This document shows positions 38,468 to 47,228 of a DNA stretch of 56,654 nucleotides, in pieces. The stretch spans positions 1 to 56,654 of the forward strand of contig CALXNP010000003.1 in the NCBI GenBank assembly GCA_944389785.1, in the 5' to 3' direction. The DNA comes from an uncultured Anaerobiospirillum sp. GTDB taxonomy: Bacteria; Pseudomonadota; Gammaproteobacteria; Enterobacterales; Succinivibrionaceae. Position 1 is the first letter of the stretch, and each line of letters begins with the position of its first letter. A program made the position numbers and the translations under genes. Under the pieces are notes generated by a model. It did no database searches, was not told where the DNA came from, and saw only the letters and a list, made by a program, of their open reading frames with translations.

Positions 38468-38886
38468 TTTATTAAAAATATCAAAGTAAATATCCCCTAT
38501 ACTTTTAAAGACCACTCTAACATTAATATCTATATAAAAATACTCATTTTTTAAGTGTTTTAACTGATAGCTTTAAACCTATAACTTTGATAAACTATTT
38601 TAAAATTTTATAAATAAAAAGATAGTATAGCTATAAACAATCTGCTCTTTAATATGTGTTATAAAAAAATGTTATGATATATCATATATTAGATTTTTTA
38701 ATAAATGAGCATAACTCTCTAGCTATAACTTAAACTGTCCTTATAAAAGGACTATTCAAATAATAGCTATATATCAATAGCTCGTATAAATAACTTAAGC
38801 TATATAAGATAAACATGCACAATTGCTTGCTTAAATAGAACTATTATTAAGTTAAAGTATAATTTTAATAATTAAAGGAAAATCTT
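38468..38886. other. Non-coding region before the DUF3334 gene
   Basis: About 420 bp of AT-rich DNA without a gene. A TATAAT at 38858-38863 is the likely -10 for the next gene, with no convincing -35. ATGATATATCAT near 38673 is a short palindrome. ATGCACAATTG near 38815 also occurs near 33472; two copies do not establish a regulatory motif. Confidence 0.35.
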
Positions 38887-39492
38887 ATGGAAGAAACTAA
38901 AATCTTTACTAGTGATGACATCATTCTTTCATTATGTGATAGTGTATCTAGTGTGCTAAGTTCTGCTTGTTCAAATACTGTAAATTTTACACCAATGATA
39001 CAAAAAATTACTAAGACATCTTTAAGACCAGATATTGGTACCTTTGTGTTATTTACAGGATCATTTTCAGGTATGGTTGTACTAAACTTTCCAAAAGAAG
39101 CAGCTATGGAGTTATATTCTTCATATATGCTTACTATGGGTCTTGGTGAAAATGATTTAGCTAAAAATCACACCTCAGATGAAGTTAGTGATACCTTAGG
39201 TGAGTTAATGAATCAAATAGTAGGTAACTTTACTAACAAAATCAGTTCAACACTCCACACAGTAATTACACAAAGTCAACCAAAAATGTTAGCTCTACCA
39301 CATCAAGTACAAATTGATATTGGTATGACCTTAGATAATCCAAAATACAGACGTGTAACATTTAAGACATCAAAAAACAACGTATTTTATGTTGAAATGG
39401 CCATAGATGATACAGAATTTACTGCTGGTCGTGAAATTGAAGAACATAGTCAAGTATCACCTGATGATATTTTAGCTCAATTCCAAATATAG
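38887..39492 (+). CDS. DUF3334 family protein (CheX-like)
   Basis: A 201-residue soluble protein resembling the DUF3334 family of vibrios, Shewanella and relatives. Recognisable blocks are IQKITKTSLRPDIGTFVLFTGSFSGMVVLNF, the helix with HTSDEVSDTLGELMNQIVGNF, and PKMLALPHQVQIDI. The EhxxN-like pattern GELMNQIVGN recalls CheC/CheX phosphatase folds, so a link to signalling or chemotaxis is possible but unproven. AAAGGA precedes the ATG. It is followed 15 bases later by engB and may share its transcript. Confidence 0.7.
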   Translation: MEETKIFTSDDIILSLCDSVSSVLSSACSNTVNFTPMIQKITKTSLRPDIGTFVLFTGSFSGMVVLNFPKEAAMELYSSYMLTMGLGENDLAKNHTSDEVSDTLGELMNQIVGNFTNKISSTLHTVITQSQPKMLALPHQVQIDIGMTLDNPKYRRVTFKTSKNNVFYVEMAIDDTEFTAGREIEEHSQVSPDDILAQFQI

Positions 39493-39507
39493 AATAGATT
39501 ACTACTA

Positions 39508-40116
39508 ATGAGTGACACACAGTTAAACTTTAAAAAAACAAAATTTGTTATATCTGCTCCAGATATTTCTTATCTATCTAATGATGATAGTGTTGAAATT
39601 GCTTTTGCGGGAAGATCAAATTCTGGTAAGTCATCTGCTTTAAATGCAATTTGTGAGCAAAAAAGCTTAGCTAAAACCTCAAGAACACCAGGCAGAACAA
39701 GGCTTATCAATATTTTTGAAATAGCACCTGGTTATAATCTTGTAGACTTGCCTGGCTATGGCTATGCTTCTGTGCCTGAAAGCATGAAAAAGCAATGGCA
39801 AAAATCAATGTCGGATTATCTACAAAATAGAAAAAGTCTACGTGGTATCGTAGTAACTATGGATATAAGACATCCTCTTAAAGATCATGATAGATTGATT
39901 ATTAATTGGTCAATAGCCGCTAATCTTCCTGCATTAATTTTACTTACCAAAGCAGATAAACTTGGTATTAATGCTAGAAGAGAGGCTGCAGGTGAGGTTA
40001 GAGCACAATTAAGTGAATATGGATCTAACTTTACTATTATTCCTTTTTCAGCTTGGAATAATATAGGCGTAGAAGAAACACGATCTGTGCTTCGTCTTTG
40101 GTATAGTCAATTTTGA
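39508..40116 (+). CDS. engB: Ribosome biogenesis GTPase EngB (YsxC/YihA)
   Basis: Essential small GTPase for 50S assembly. It has 202 residues. G1 FAGRSNSGKSSALNAI (residues 33-48), G2 region TPGRTRLIN, G3 VDLPGYGYASVP, G4 LTKADKLG and G5 FSAW are all present. The ATG at 39508 lies close after the DUF3334 stop, and gmk follows by 18 bases. Confidence 0.96.
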   Translation: MSDTQLNFKKTKFVISAPDISYLSNDDSVEIAFAGRSNSGKSSALNAICEQKSLAKTSRTPGRTRLINIFEIAPGYNLVDLPGYGYASVPESMKKQWQKSMSDYLQNRKSLRGIVVTMDIRHPLKDHDRLIINWSIAANLPALILLTKADKLGINARREAAGEVRAQLSEYGSNFTIIPFSAWNNIGVEETRSVLRLWYSQF

Positions 40117-40134
40117 TAAAATAAAGAGATCAAT

Positions 40135-40779
40135 ATGTTATCAAAAGGTACTCTTTTTATTGTATCTGCACCATCTGGTGCTGGTAAATCATCATTAATA
40201 AAAGCTTTATTAGATAGATTCAATGGTGATGATCTCATACGTCTTTCAGTATCTCATACCACAAGAGCTCCTCGTGTAGGTGAAAAAGACGGTATTAGCT
40301 ATCACTTTGTAAGTAAAGATATCTTTGAAGAATTAATACAAAGAAATGCTTTTTATGAGTATGCTAGTGTTTTTAATAACTACTATGGAACTTCGCGTGA
40401 AATAGTTGAAAACTGGCTTAATGAAGGTAAAGATGTCTTACTGGATATTGATTGGCAAGGTGCTAGGAATATAAGAAATATAACAAAAAATACTAAAAGT
40501 ATCTTTATTATCCCTCCTTCACTTGAAACCTTAGAAGCAAGATTAAGAACTAGAGGTCAAGATAGCGAAGAAGTTATCATTAATAGAATGAAACTAGCTA
40601 AGCGTGAAATTTCACACTATAAAGAATATGACTATGTTATATTTAATGATAATTTTGAAATAGCTTTAATGGAGTTAAGATCTATTATTATTGCTAATAG
40701 ATGTATTAAAGATAAACAAGAAAATACACTTAAAGCAGAGCTAGATGAAATGTTAGATGGTCTTAATGAAGAAATCTAA
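40135..40779 (+). CDS. gmk: Guanylate kinase
   Basis: Phosphorylates GMP to GDP. It has 214 residues. P-loop SAPSGAGKSSLIKALL, GMP-binding HTTRAPRVGEKDGISYHFV and FYEYASVFNNYYGTS, LDIDWQGARNI, and the LID arginines RLRTRGQDSEEVI are intact. It precedes rpoZ-spoT in the conserved gmk-rpoZ-spoT order, but a terminator and a new promoter separate them here. Confidence 0.97.
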   Translation: MLSKGTLFIVSAPSGAGKSSLIKALLDRFNGDDLIRLSVSHTTRAPRVGEKDGISYHFVSKDIFEELIQRNAFYEYASVFNNYYGTSREIVENWLNEGKDVLLDIDWQGARNIRNITKNTKSIFIIPPSLETLEARLRTRGQDSEEVIINRMKLAKREISHYKEYDYVIFNDNFEIALMELRSIIIANRCIKDKQENTLKAELDEMLDGLNEEI

Positions 40780-40783
40780 TTTA

Positions 40784-40823
40784 AATAAATTACTCAACTG
40801 CTTCAGTAGATGAGTAATTTATT
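40784..40823 (+). terminator. gmk terminator
   Basis: AATAAATTACTCA (40784-40796) pairs perfectly with TGAGTAATTTATT (40811-40823), with an inner ACTG/CAGT helix in the loop. It lies five bases after the gmk stop. Confidence 0.65.
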
Positions 40824-40929
40824 AATTTTGCTAAAATCAAAAATTAAGTTATGGTATTTTGATTATTTATCAATAAATATCCATAGACTACTATTACTTT
40901 GTTTAAATTTGTAAATTTAGTTTGAGTAG

Positions 40930-40959
40930 TTCACTAGGTCTTTTCCTTTATGGTATAAT
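40930..40959 (+). promoter_or_regulatory. rpoZ-spoT promoter
   Basis: An extended -10, TGGTATAAT, has TATAAT at 40954-40959. A weak -35 TTCACT lies at 40930-40935 (18-bp spacer). It is 68 bp before the rpoZ ATG and after the gmk terminator, giving rpoZ-spoT its own start. Confidence 0.65.
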
Positions 40960-41027
40960 GAAGAATTACTTAACTTACTAGGTAAACAAATAATTTGCTT
41001 AGCCATAATTAAAAGAGGACAAATTTA

Positions 41028-41315
41028 ATGGCTCGTGTTACTGTTGAAGACTCAGTTGCTAAAATCGGTAATCGCTTTGACCTTGTCTTAATAGCCGCTC
41101 GTCGTGCAAGACAAATTTCAATTAACGGAAGTAAACCTCTAGTAGAGGAAGAAAACGATAAGCCTACAGTTATCGCTTTACGTGAAATTGCAGAAGGCTT
41201 AATTAGTGAAGAATTTTTAGACAAGCAAGATAATAAAGACAACATTAGAGATACCGCCAATCAACCTTTAGATAGCGAATTTGCTCCTATTGATGGTGTT
41301 GAGATGTTTAGCTAG
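41028..41315 (+). CDS. rpoZ: RNA polymerase omega subunit
   Basis: Small subunit (95 residues) that assists beta' folding and, in proteobacteria, forms part of a ppGpp-binding site. It starts [30 protein letters not shown], a near-exact family signature including the residues used for ppGpp site 1, then [21 protein letters not shown] precedes the ATG. spoT follows nine bases after the stop, which links the ppGpp enzyme with a ppGpp-binding subunit. Confidence 0.97.
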   Translation: MARVTVEDSVAKIGNRFDLVLIAARRARQISINGSKPLVEEENDKPTVIALREIAEGLISEEFLDKQDNKDNIRDTANQPLDSEFAPIDGVEMFS

Positions 41316-41324
41316 GAATTTATT

Positions 41325-43502
41325 ATGGGCGATGAGAAAATAATTAATACAAATAATGTTTGTACTACACCTCCTAATGATGAAACATACAAATCGCCCA
41401 ATTTTTTTTATTACTCACCACTTAGAGACTTTATCTGCAGTTATTTAAGTGATGCTAAAGTTTTAGATATAGACAGAGCCTTTGTTCTTGCAGATAGAGC
41501 TCATGATGGACAAAAGAGAGCATCAGGTGAGCCTTATATTATCCATCCTGTAGCAGTAGCAACAATCATTGCACAAATGCATCTTGATGCTGAATCTATA
41601 ATTGCAGCTTTATTACATGATGTAGTTGAAGATACCTTTATCACTATAGAAGATATCAAGCAAAATTTTGGTCCAACTGTTGAAGATATCGTTAGTGGTG
41701 TAACTAAACTTGATAAATTAAAATTCCATAATTATTTAGAGGCTCAAACAGAAAACTTTAGAAAAATGATCCTAGCTATGACTAAGGACATTAGAGTTGT
41801 ATTAATAAAACTAGCAGATAGAACACATAATATGCGTACTTTAGGCTCTTTACGCCCTGATAAAAGACGTAGAATAGCCAAAGAAACACTCGAAATCTAT
41901 GCACCTATTGCTAATAGATTAGGTATATCTGATATTAAAATTGAATTAGAAGAACTAGGTTTAGCTGCTTTATACCCTATGCGTTATCGAGTATTAAAAG
42001 CAGCTGTTAATAAAGCAAGAAACAACCGTAAAGAAATAGTCAACAATATAAAAGAAGCTATAGAGCAAAGACTAAAAGAAGTACATATAGAGGCAAGAGT
42101 ATTAGGTCGAGAAAAACGTATCTACTCTATTTACCAAAAAATGGTAAAAAAAGAATTACAATTTAGAGAAATTATGGATATGTATGCCTTTAGAGTAATT
42201 CTTGCTGATGTTGATACTTGCTATAGAGTATTAGGTCAAATGCATAATCTTTTTAAACCAAGACCTGATGGTTTTAAAGATTATATTGCTATTCCTAAAA
42301 TGAATGGTTATCAATCATTACATACATCATTAGTAGGGCCTCATGGTGCACCAATTGAGATACAAATTCGCACTGAGTTTATGGATCAAATGGCAGCAAG
42401 AGGTGTAGCAGCTCATTGGTCATATAAAGAAAAAGGATCAGAACCCACCTCTACAGCAGCACAAAAAAATGCTCAAAGATGGATAAAAAATATTATAGAT
42501 TTACAGCAATCTGCTGGCTCTTCTATTGAATTTATAGAAGATGTAAAAACAGATCTATTTCCTGACTCTATCTTTGTATTTACACCTGATGGAAAAATAT
42601 GTAATCTACCAGCAGGTTCAACACCTGTAGATTTTGCCTATACTTTACATACTGATATAGGACAACACTGTGTAGGTGCAATGGTAAATCACAGAATGTA
42701 TCCTCTTTCTAGACCTCTTGAAAGCGGACAAAGTGTTGAAATTATTACTTCGTCAAATGCAGAACCTAGTGCTTTTTGGTTATCAAGTGTAGTAACTTCT
42801 AAAGCAAGATCTAAAATTAGACAATACTTAAAAGGGTTAAAAACTCAAGAATGTGTACTTATTGGTAAGAGACTGTTGCAAAATAGTCTAAAGGGATTGC
42901 GTATTGATAAGATCCCTCAAGAACGTTTAAATGCTGTTTTAAAAGAATTTAAAAAACCAGATCTTGATTCATTATTAATTGACATTGCTATTGGCAATAT
43001 CTTAACTGTCATTGTAGCTAAAAAGCTTAGCAACGATGAGGAAAATAATCTAGAAGGAGCACCTATCACTGGTACTAGTGGTCTACCTTATACATTTGCT
43101 CAATGTTGTTTGCCAATACCAGGTGATGATATTATAGGGCATATTACTCCAGGTAAAGGACTTGTTATACACAATACACATTGCAATAATATAGCAGATG
43201 AACATATAGACGATGCTACTAAATTCCTACCTGTGTATTGGGATTATTCAAATACTGCTAATATGGACTTTGAAACAGGCATTAGAATTGAACTTAAAAA
43301 CCGTCAAGGTATTTTATCTGAGATATCTAATGCTGTAGATGTTACTGGCTCTAAAATTGAAGGAATTAATTCAGATATCAAGGATGATAATACTTATATT
43401 ATAAATTTAACTATTACAGTAAGAGATAGAATACATTTAGCTAGCATAATCAAAAGAATTAAAACTATACCTAATATTTTAAAAATATCTAGACGTAAAT
43501 AA
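41325..43502 (+). CDS. spoT: Bifunctional (p)ppGpp synthetase/hydrolase SpoT
   Basis: Controls the stringent-response alarmone. It has 725 residues (E. coli SpoT 702) with similarity along its whole length. The HD hydrolase domain has HDGQKRASGEPYIIHP (His60, His74) and ALLHDVVEDT (His98-Asp99), followed by KLADRTHNMRTLGSLRPDKRRRIA. The synthetase domain has FRVILADVDTCYRVLGQMH, DGFKDYIAIPKMNGYQSLHTSLVGP and QIRTEFMDQMAARGVAAHW. TGS (FTPDGKICNLPAGSTPVDFAY), helical/zinc-finger and C-terminal ACT domains follow. The hydrolase residues are intact, so this is SpoT and not a hydrolase-dead RelA. Confidence 0.97.
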   Translation: MGDEKIINTNNVCTTPPNDETYKSPNFFYYSPLRDFICSYLSDAKVLDIDRAFVLADRAHDGQKRASGEPYIIHPVAVATIIAQMHLDAESIIAALLHDVVEDTFITIEDIKQNFGPTVEDIVSGVTKLDKLKFHNYLEAQTENFRKMILAMTKDIRVVLIKLADRTHNMRTLGSLRPDKRRRIAKETLEIYAPIANRLGISDIKIELEELGLAALYPMRYRVLKAAVNKARNNRKEIVNNIKEAIEQRLKEVHIEARVLGREKRIYSIYQKMVKKELQFREIMDMYAFRVILADVDTCYRVLGQMHNLFKPRPDGFKDYIAIPKMNGYQSLHTSLVGPHGAPIEIQIRTEFMDQMAARGVAAHWSYKEKGSEPTSTAAQKNAQRWIKNIIDLQQSAGSSIEFIEDVKTDLFPDSIFVFTPDGKICNLPAGSTPVDFAYTLHTDIGQHCVGAMVNHRMYPLSRPLESGQSVEIITSSNAEPSAFWLSSVVTSKARSKIRQYLKGLKTQECVLIGKRLLQNSLKGLRIDKIPQERLNAVLKEFKKPDLDSLLIDIAIGNILTVIVAKKLSNDEENNLEGAPITGTSGLPYTFAQCCLPIPGDDIIGHITPGKGLVIHNTHCNNIADEHIDDATKFLPVYWDYSNTANMDFETGIRIELKNRQGILSEISNAVDVTGSKIEGINSDIKDDNTYIINLTITVRDRIHLASIIKRIKTIPNILKISRRK

Positions 43503-43505
43503 GAT

Positions 43506-44465
43506 ATGGCTATTGCTGATTGTAACTTTCTATTAACTAGTCAAGAATTTATCTTAAAGCAACAAGATATTCTTGATTTTTATAAAAACAATGTCAAACA
43601 ACATCTAATTGAAACAAAAGATAATTTTAAACTATCAGTACTTGAGTTTAATACATCAAATTATGACAATACGTTAGTAATAGTGCCTGGTCGCGGAGAA
43701 GTTGAGTATAAGTATGCAGAACTACTTTATAGTTTAAGATCATTAAATCTTAGAGTTATAATACCTTTTGTTAGAGGACAAGGACATTCTGACAATGTAT
43801 TAAAAAAATCTAACGCTACTTATATTGAGGATTTTAAGCTCTATAGACTCGATTTATTATTTTGTTTAGAAAAACTAAATGTTAATAATTTTTCTATGCT
43901 TTCATTTTCTTTAGGAGCATTAATCTCACTTGATTATATTAAAAACGAGAGACTACTACCTTCTAAACTCTGCACTATAGCCCCATTTTTATATCCTTAT
44001 ATTAATCTGTCAGATTTTATTGTCACCTCTTTTATCAAAATAGCTAATATTGCTTTTAAGACTCGTTATGCTCCACATTATGGAGAGTATAAGAGACTTA
44101 AGTTTGAAGATAATAAGCACTCCCACTGTATAGAGCGTTATGAGAAATATCACGATTACTATGAAACAAATTGGCAAAATTGTCCTGGTGGTATAACTTA
44201 TGCCTTTTTAAAATCTTGTTTAGATAAACAGCTTGAATTATTAAATAGTAAATATGAGCTTAATGTACCATTATTATGCATAGTTCCTCTTGAAGACAAG
44301 ATTGTTAATTCTAATAAGACGTTAAAATTTTTACAAAAACATAGCAATGACAAACTACCGCCTAAATTTATCACTATAGAAAATGCCTATCATGATATTC
44401 TTAATGAAAAAGACGAAATTAGAAACGTAAACCTCTATAAAGCTCTAACTTTTCTATTTTGTTAA
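43506..44465 (+). CDS. Alpha/beta hydrolase, PldB (lysophospholipase L2)-like
   Basis: A 319-residue alpha/beta hydrolase. IVPGRGEVEYKYAELLYSL and RVIIPFVRGQGHSD match the oxyanion and early blocks of PldB, and GGITYAFLKSCLDKQ corresponds to its GGPTYHWV segment. The nucleophile elbow reads SFSLG with Ser135, so the first Gly of the usual GxSxG is Ser133. The closing His is probably in NAYHDILNE. Likely a membrane-associated lysophospholipid or monoacylglycerol hydrolase; the substrate is not shown by the sequence. It starts three bases after spoT with no clear ribosome site, so coupling is likely. Confidence 0.65.
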   Translation: MAIADCNFLLTSQEFILKQQDILDFYKNNVKQHLIETKDNFKLSVLEFNTSNYDNTLVIVPGRGEVEYKYAELLYSLRSLNLRVIIPFVRGQGHSDNVLKKSNATYIEDFKLYRLDLLFCLEKLNVNNFSMLSFSLGALISLDYIKNERLLPSKLCTIAPFLYPYINLSDFIVTSFIKIANIAFKTRYAPHYGEYKRLKFEDNKHSHCIERYEKYHDYYETNWQNCPGGITYAFLKSCLDKQLELLNSKYELNVPLLCIVPLEDKIVNSNKTLKFLQKHSNDKLPPKFITIENAYHDILNEKDEIRNVNLYKALTFLFC

Positions 44466-44596
44466 AGCATATAAACTAACTTGATAAATTTATTGCTATT
44501 ACATAAAATAATGGCTAATTAAAAATCAGTATAAGTTTTTTACGCAATATTTATGCATAATTAATAATCTCAAACATTTTACTCTAGGAGATACTT

Positions 44597-45763
44597 ATGT
44601 CTGACATAAATGATACAAGAATACCTGTCACAATTATCACTGGATTTTTAGGAAGCGGCAAAACAACCTTATTAAATAACTGGGTTAAAACTCCTGAGTT
44701 TAAAGATACATTAGTTTTGATCAATGAGTTTGGTAATGTTGGACTTGATCATGAATTAGTTGAATCTGTTGATGATACTGTTGTTTTACTTGAATCTGGA
44801 TGTATTTGTTGCACTCTACAAGGTGAATTAATTAACTCCTTATTATTAAATCTACAAAAATCATTAAAAGGTATAATTCCTCGTTTTAAGCGTGTATTTA
44901 TTGAAACTACAGGTCTTGCAGATCCAGCGGGTGTTATTTCAACCTTAAATGGTGATCAGTTATTACTCGAAACCTATAGATATGATGGCACAATAACTAT
45001 TTTAGATGCTCAATTTATTAGAAAACAATTAAAAGAGCAATATGAAGCTGTAAAACAAATTGCTCTTGCAGACCTTATATTAATATCGAAAACAGATTTA
45101 ATTGATGCTGAAGAGATTGATGCAATTTATAATGTAGCACATCAAATAAATCCATCTGTTAAAATTTTTCCTATTATAAAAGGTAATATTACTCCTAAAA
45201 TTATAGAAGATGTTGGTCCTTATAAAGCTAGTTTAAATACCAATCCAAATAAAATTATGAATTGGCTTGCTACAGGTGAAAAACTAGCACCATCTATCCG
45301 AAAAGTAACTATGAGTAATAGTATTGGTCTTGCTAAACCTAAAATTATTGCTCATAGCGATATTGATAGCTTTAGTAGTACTTATAAAGATCCTATTGAT
45401 CCTTTAGCTTTACTTGCTGCTATAAACTTAGTACAAGAACAATATGGTGATAGTATTTTAAGAATTAAGGGTATTTTAAACTTAAAAGATCAAGAATTAC
45501 CTGTAGTAATTCATGGTGTACAGGGTAATTTATATCCATTATCTGAGCTTAAACAATGGCCTACAGAAGATCATAGTTCTAAACTTGTATTTATTGTTAG
45601 AAAAGCAGTATTAGAACAAATTAAGCACATTTTTGATCATGCTATAAATAATCCAGATGAATCTACTTTAAGCTATTATCAAGATGTTATTAATCAAGCT
45701 TTAAATCAAGATGATGCTACTGAAACTATTGAGTTGAATAAATCTAACAATAAAAAAGACTAG
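44597..45763 (+). CDS. COG0523 (CobW/YjiA family) metal-handling GTPase
   Basis: A G3E-family P-loop GTPase of 388 residues. Walker A is GFLGSGKTT (16-24). The metal-binding CxCC motif is GCICCTL (Cys69, 71, 72). ETTGLADPAGV and SKTDLID are the switch II and guanine motifs. The C-terminal CobW_C domain runs from about 265. Family members insert or deliver zinc, cobalt or nickel. The sequence gives no metal preference and no histidine-rich stretch. TAGGAG precedes the ATG. It is transcribed alone; I saw no Zur-like box upstream. Confidence 0.88.
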   Translation: MSDINDTRIPVTIITGFLGSGKTTLLNNWVKTPEFKDTLVLINEFGNVGLDHELVESVDDTVVLLESGCICCTLQGELINSLLLNLQKSLKGIIPRFKRVFIETTGLADPAGVISTLNGDQLLLETYRYDGTITILDAQFIRKQLKEQYEAVKQIALADLILISKTDLIDAEEIDAIYNVAHQINPSVKIFPIIKGNITPKIIEDVGPYKASLNTNPNKIMNWLATGEKLAPSIRKVTMSNSIGLAKPKIIAHSDIDSFSSTYKDPIDPLALLAAINLVQEQYGDSILRIKGILNLKDQELPVVIHGVQGNLYPLSELKQWPTEDHSSKLVFIVRKAVLEQIKHIFDHAINNPDESTLSYYQDVINQALNQDDATETIELNKSNNKKD

Positions 45764-45841
45764 TTATAGTTAAGCTTAATTTCTAAAACTCTATAATCTA
45801 TATAAACTATATTAATAGCAAACTAAAAACATCTATAAAAA

Positions 45842-45875
45842 ATCTCCACTTAAGCTTTAGAACCTAAGTGGAGAT
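45842..45875 (-). terminator. ompA terminator
   Basis: ATCTCCACTTA (45842-45852) and TAAGTGGAGAT (45865-45875) form an 11-bp stem. On the minus strand it is followed by TTTTTTATAG, a proper U-tract, so it primarily ends ompA; it may also stop the convergent GTPase gene. Confidence 0.8.
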
Positions 45876-45895
45876 CTTAAATTTGTTAGATTAAA

Positions 45896-46927
45896 TTATT
45901 GAGCGCTTACTACATCACCCATAACTTTTACTTCTACACGTCTATCTGGTGCTAAACATGTAATTAAAGCATTGCCAGTTAAACCATCACACTTGTCACC
46001 AGTTATGCTATTGCTGCTGCCATAACCATTAGATGTAATGCTATCTTGTGGAATGCCATAATTTACTAAAGCATCAGCTACAGCCTTTGCTCTATTTTCT
46101 GATAATTTTTGATTGTACTCTGGCTTACCGATTCTATCAGTATAACCATTTACTTCAAATGATAAGTTTTGAGCATTAATTTGCTTAATCTTATCAACAT
46201 TCTCAGATAGATCTGCTAAACCACTATCACTGATCTTAGCACTGTCAAATCCGAATAATGACTCAGATGCAAAATTAACTGATGTAATATGTACATTCTT
46301 TTGTGGCTCTGCAACAGGAGCAGGTGCTGGAGTATTACCACCAAATGTTACATTAAAGCCAATATAAGCAAGACCTAAATCAGTGTTGCCACCGCGACCA
46401 AAGCCATCAGCCTCATCATCAAATACATCAAAGTAGTGATCATAACCTGCTCTTACAGAGAACATCTCATTGAAGGCATATTGAACACCTACACCAACAA
46501 ATGGGCTAACTTCAAAATCAGTAAACTTGTTGTTACCTTCTTCAAAATCACTGCTGCCCCAGTAAGCACCACCTCTTAAGAATATATCTGAACCCTTTGC
46601 ATCAAATGGATATGCTAATCTTAAGCTTGCCTCTGGACCACTGCTTGAGAAATCATAAACAGGATCTGTGTTCTTATAACGAACATCCATATTATCAAAG
46701 AAATTATAACCTAAACCAAAACCTAAGTATGATGTTAGATTATATTCAACATAAAGGCCAGCACCAAAACCATTACTGCCATCAGTAAAATCACCTGAAG
46801 TTTGATTAAATGCATAACCACCACGAGCACCTACAGTTACACTGTTTGCAACTGCTGCATAAGAAGCAGTTGAAGCAGCTGCTAAAGTAAGACCAACTGC
46901 ACATGCTAACAATTTCATCTTGGACAT
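45896..46927 (-). CDS. ompA: OmpA-family outer membrane protein
   Basis: Major outer-membrane protein that tethers the outer membrane to peptidoglycan. Length 343 (E. coli OmpA 346). There is a signal peptide (about residues 1-24, ending ASYA), an eight-stranded beta-barrel (about 25-195; ARGGYAFNQ, GLGYNFFDN, AYIGFNVTFG), a Pro/Ala hinge (NTPAPAPVAEP), and an OmpA_C domain with FGFDSAKIS, VNGYTDRIGKPEYNQKLSENRAKAV and DRRVEVKV, including the Asp and Arg that grip diaminopimelate. Two cysteines flank a loop near the end. Base composition is less AT-rich than its neighbours, as in a highly expressed gene. AGGGAG precedes the ATG by seven bases. Confidence 0.94.
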   Translation of the reverse strand: MSKMKLLACAVGLTLAAASTASYAAVANSVTVGARGGYAFNQTSGDFTDGSNGFGAGLYVEYNLTSYLGFGLGYNFFDNMDVRYKNTDPVYDFSSSGPEASLRLAYPFDAKGSDIFLRGGAYWGSSDFEEGNNKFTDFEVSPFVGVGVQYAFNEMFSVRAGYDHYFDVFDDEADGFGRGGNTDLGLAYIGFNVTFGGNTPAPAPVAEPQKNVHITSVNFASESLFGFDSAKISDSGLADLSENVDKIKQINAQNLSFEVNGYTDRIGKPEYNQKLSENRAKAVADALVNYGIPQDSITSNGYGSSNSITGDKCDGLTGNALITCLAPDRRVEVKVMGDVVSAQ

Positions 46928-47003
46928 ATAATATCTCCCTAATTTTATATTTGAATTTTTTGTTATAAAATAAAAAAAATAAAAATAGAAACCTACAGAA
47001 TAG

Positions 47004-47033
47004 ATTATATATAAATTTGATATATAAAGTTAA
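47004..47033 (-). promoter_or_regulatory. ompA promoter
   Basis: On the minus strand, -35 TTAACT (47028-47033) and a perfect -10 TATAAT (47004-47009) are 18 bp apart. This leaves a leader of about 70 nt before the ompA start. Confidence 0.5.
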
Positions 47034-47228
47034 TACTTTATAATTTATATCTATAAAAAAGTTAGAGCAAATTTATCAAATCGATCTAGTTCACAATTTT
47101 ACTAACAAAAAAGCTTGTCAATTTCACCTACATAAATTCGGGTCTTTTACAGTTTAAGCTATAAAATCACCATTAAAATTAACCATTATTTAACCATAAA
47201 TCAATTAGTTGAATACTATTTTGGTTGT
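47034..47228. other. Non-coding DNA between the ompA promoter and the IS
   Basis: About 195 bp with no gene. It includes the left copy of the 11-bp direct repeat that flanks the insertion sequence. Confidence 0.4.
47200..47210. repeat. Left flanking direct repeat of the IS
   Basis: ATCAATTAGTT here is repeated at 49182-49192. The match continues as (GA)ATACTA on the left and ATACTA on the right. It is a possible target-site duplication, but the left copy is 18 bp outside the inferred IS end. Confidence 0.4.

Noticed and set aside
33472..38825. ATGCACAATTG occurring near both 33472 and 38815.
   Set aside because: Only two copies, no dyad and no shared position relative to a start; not enough for a regulatory motif.
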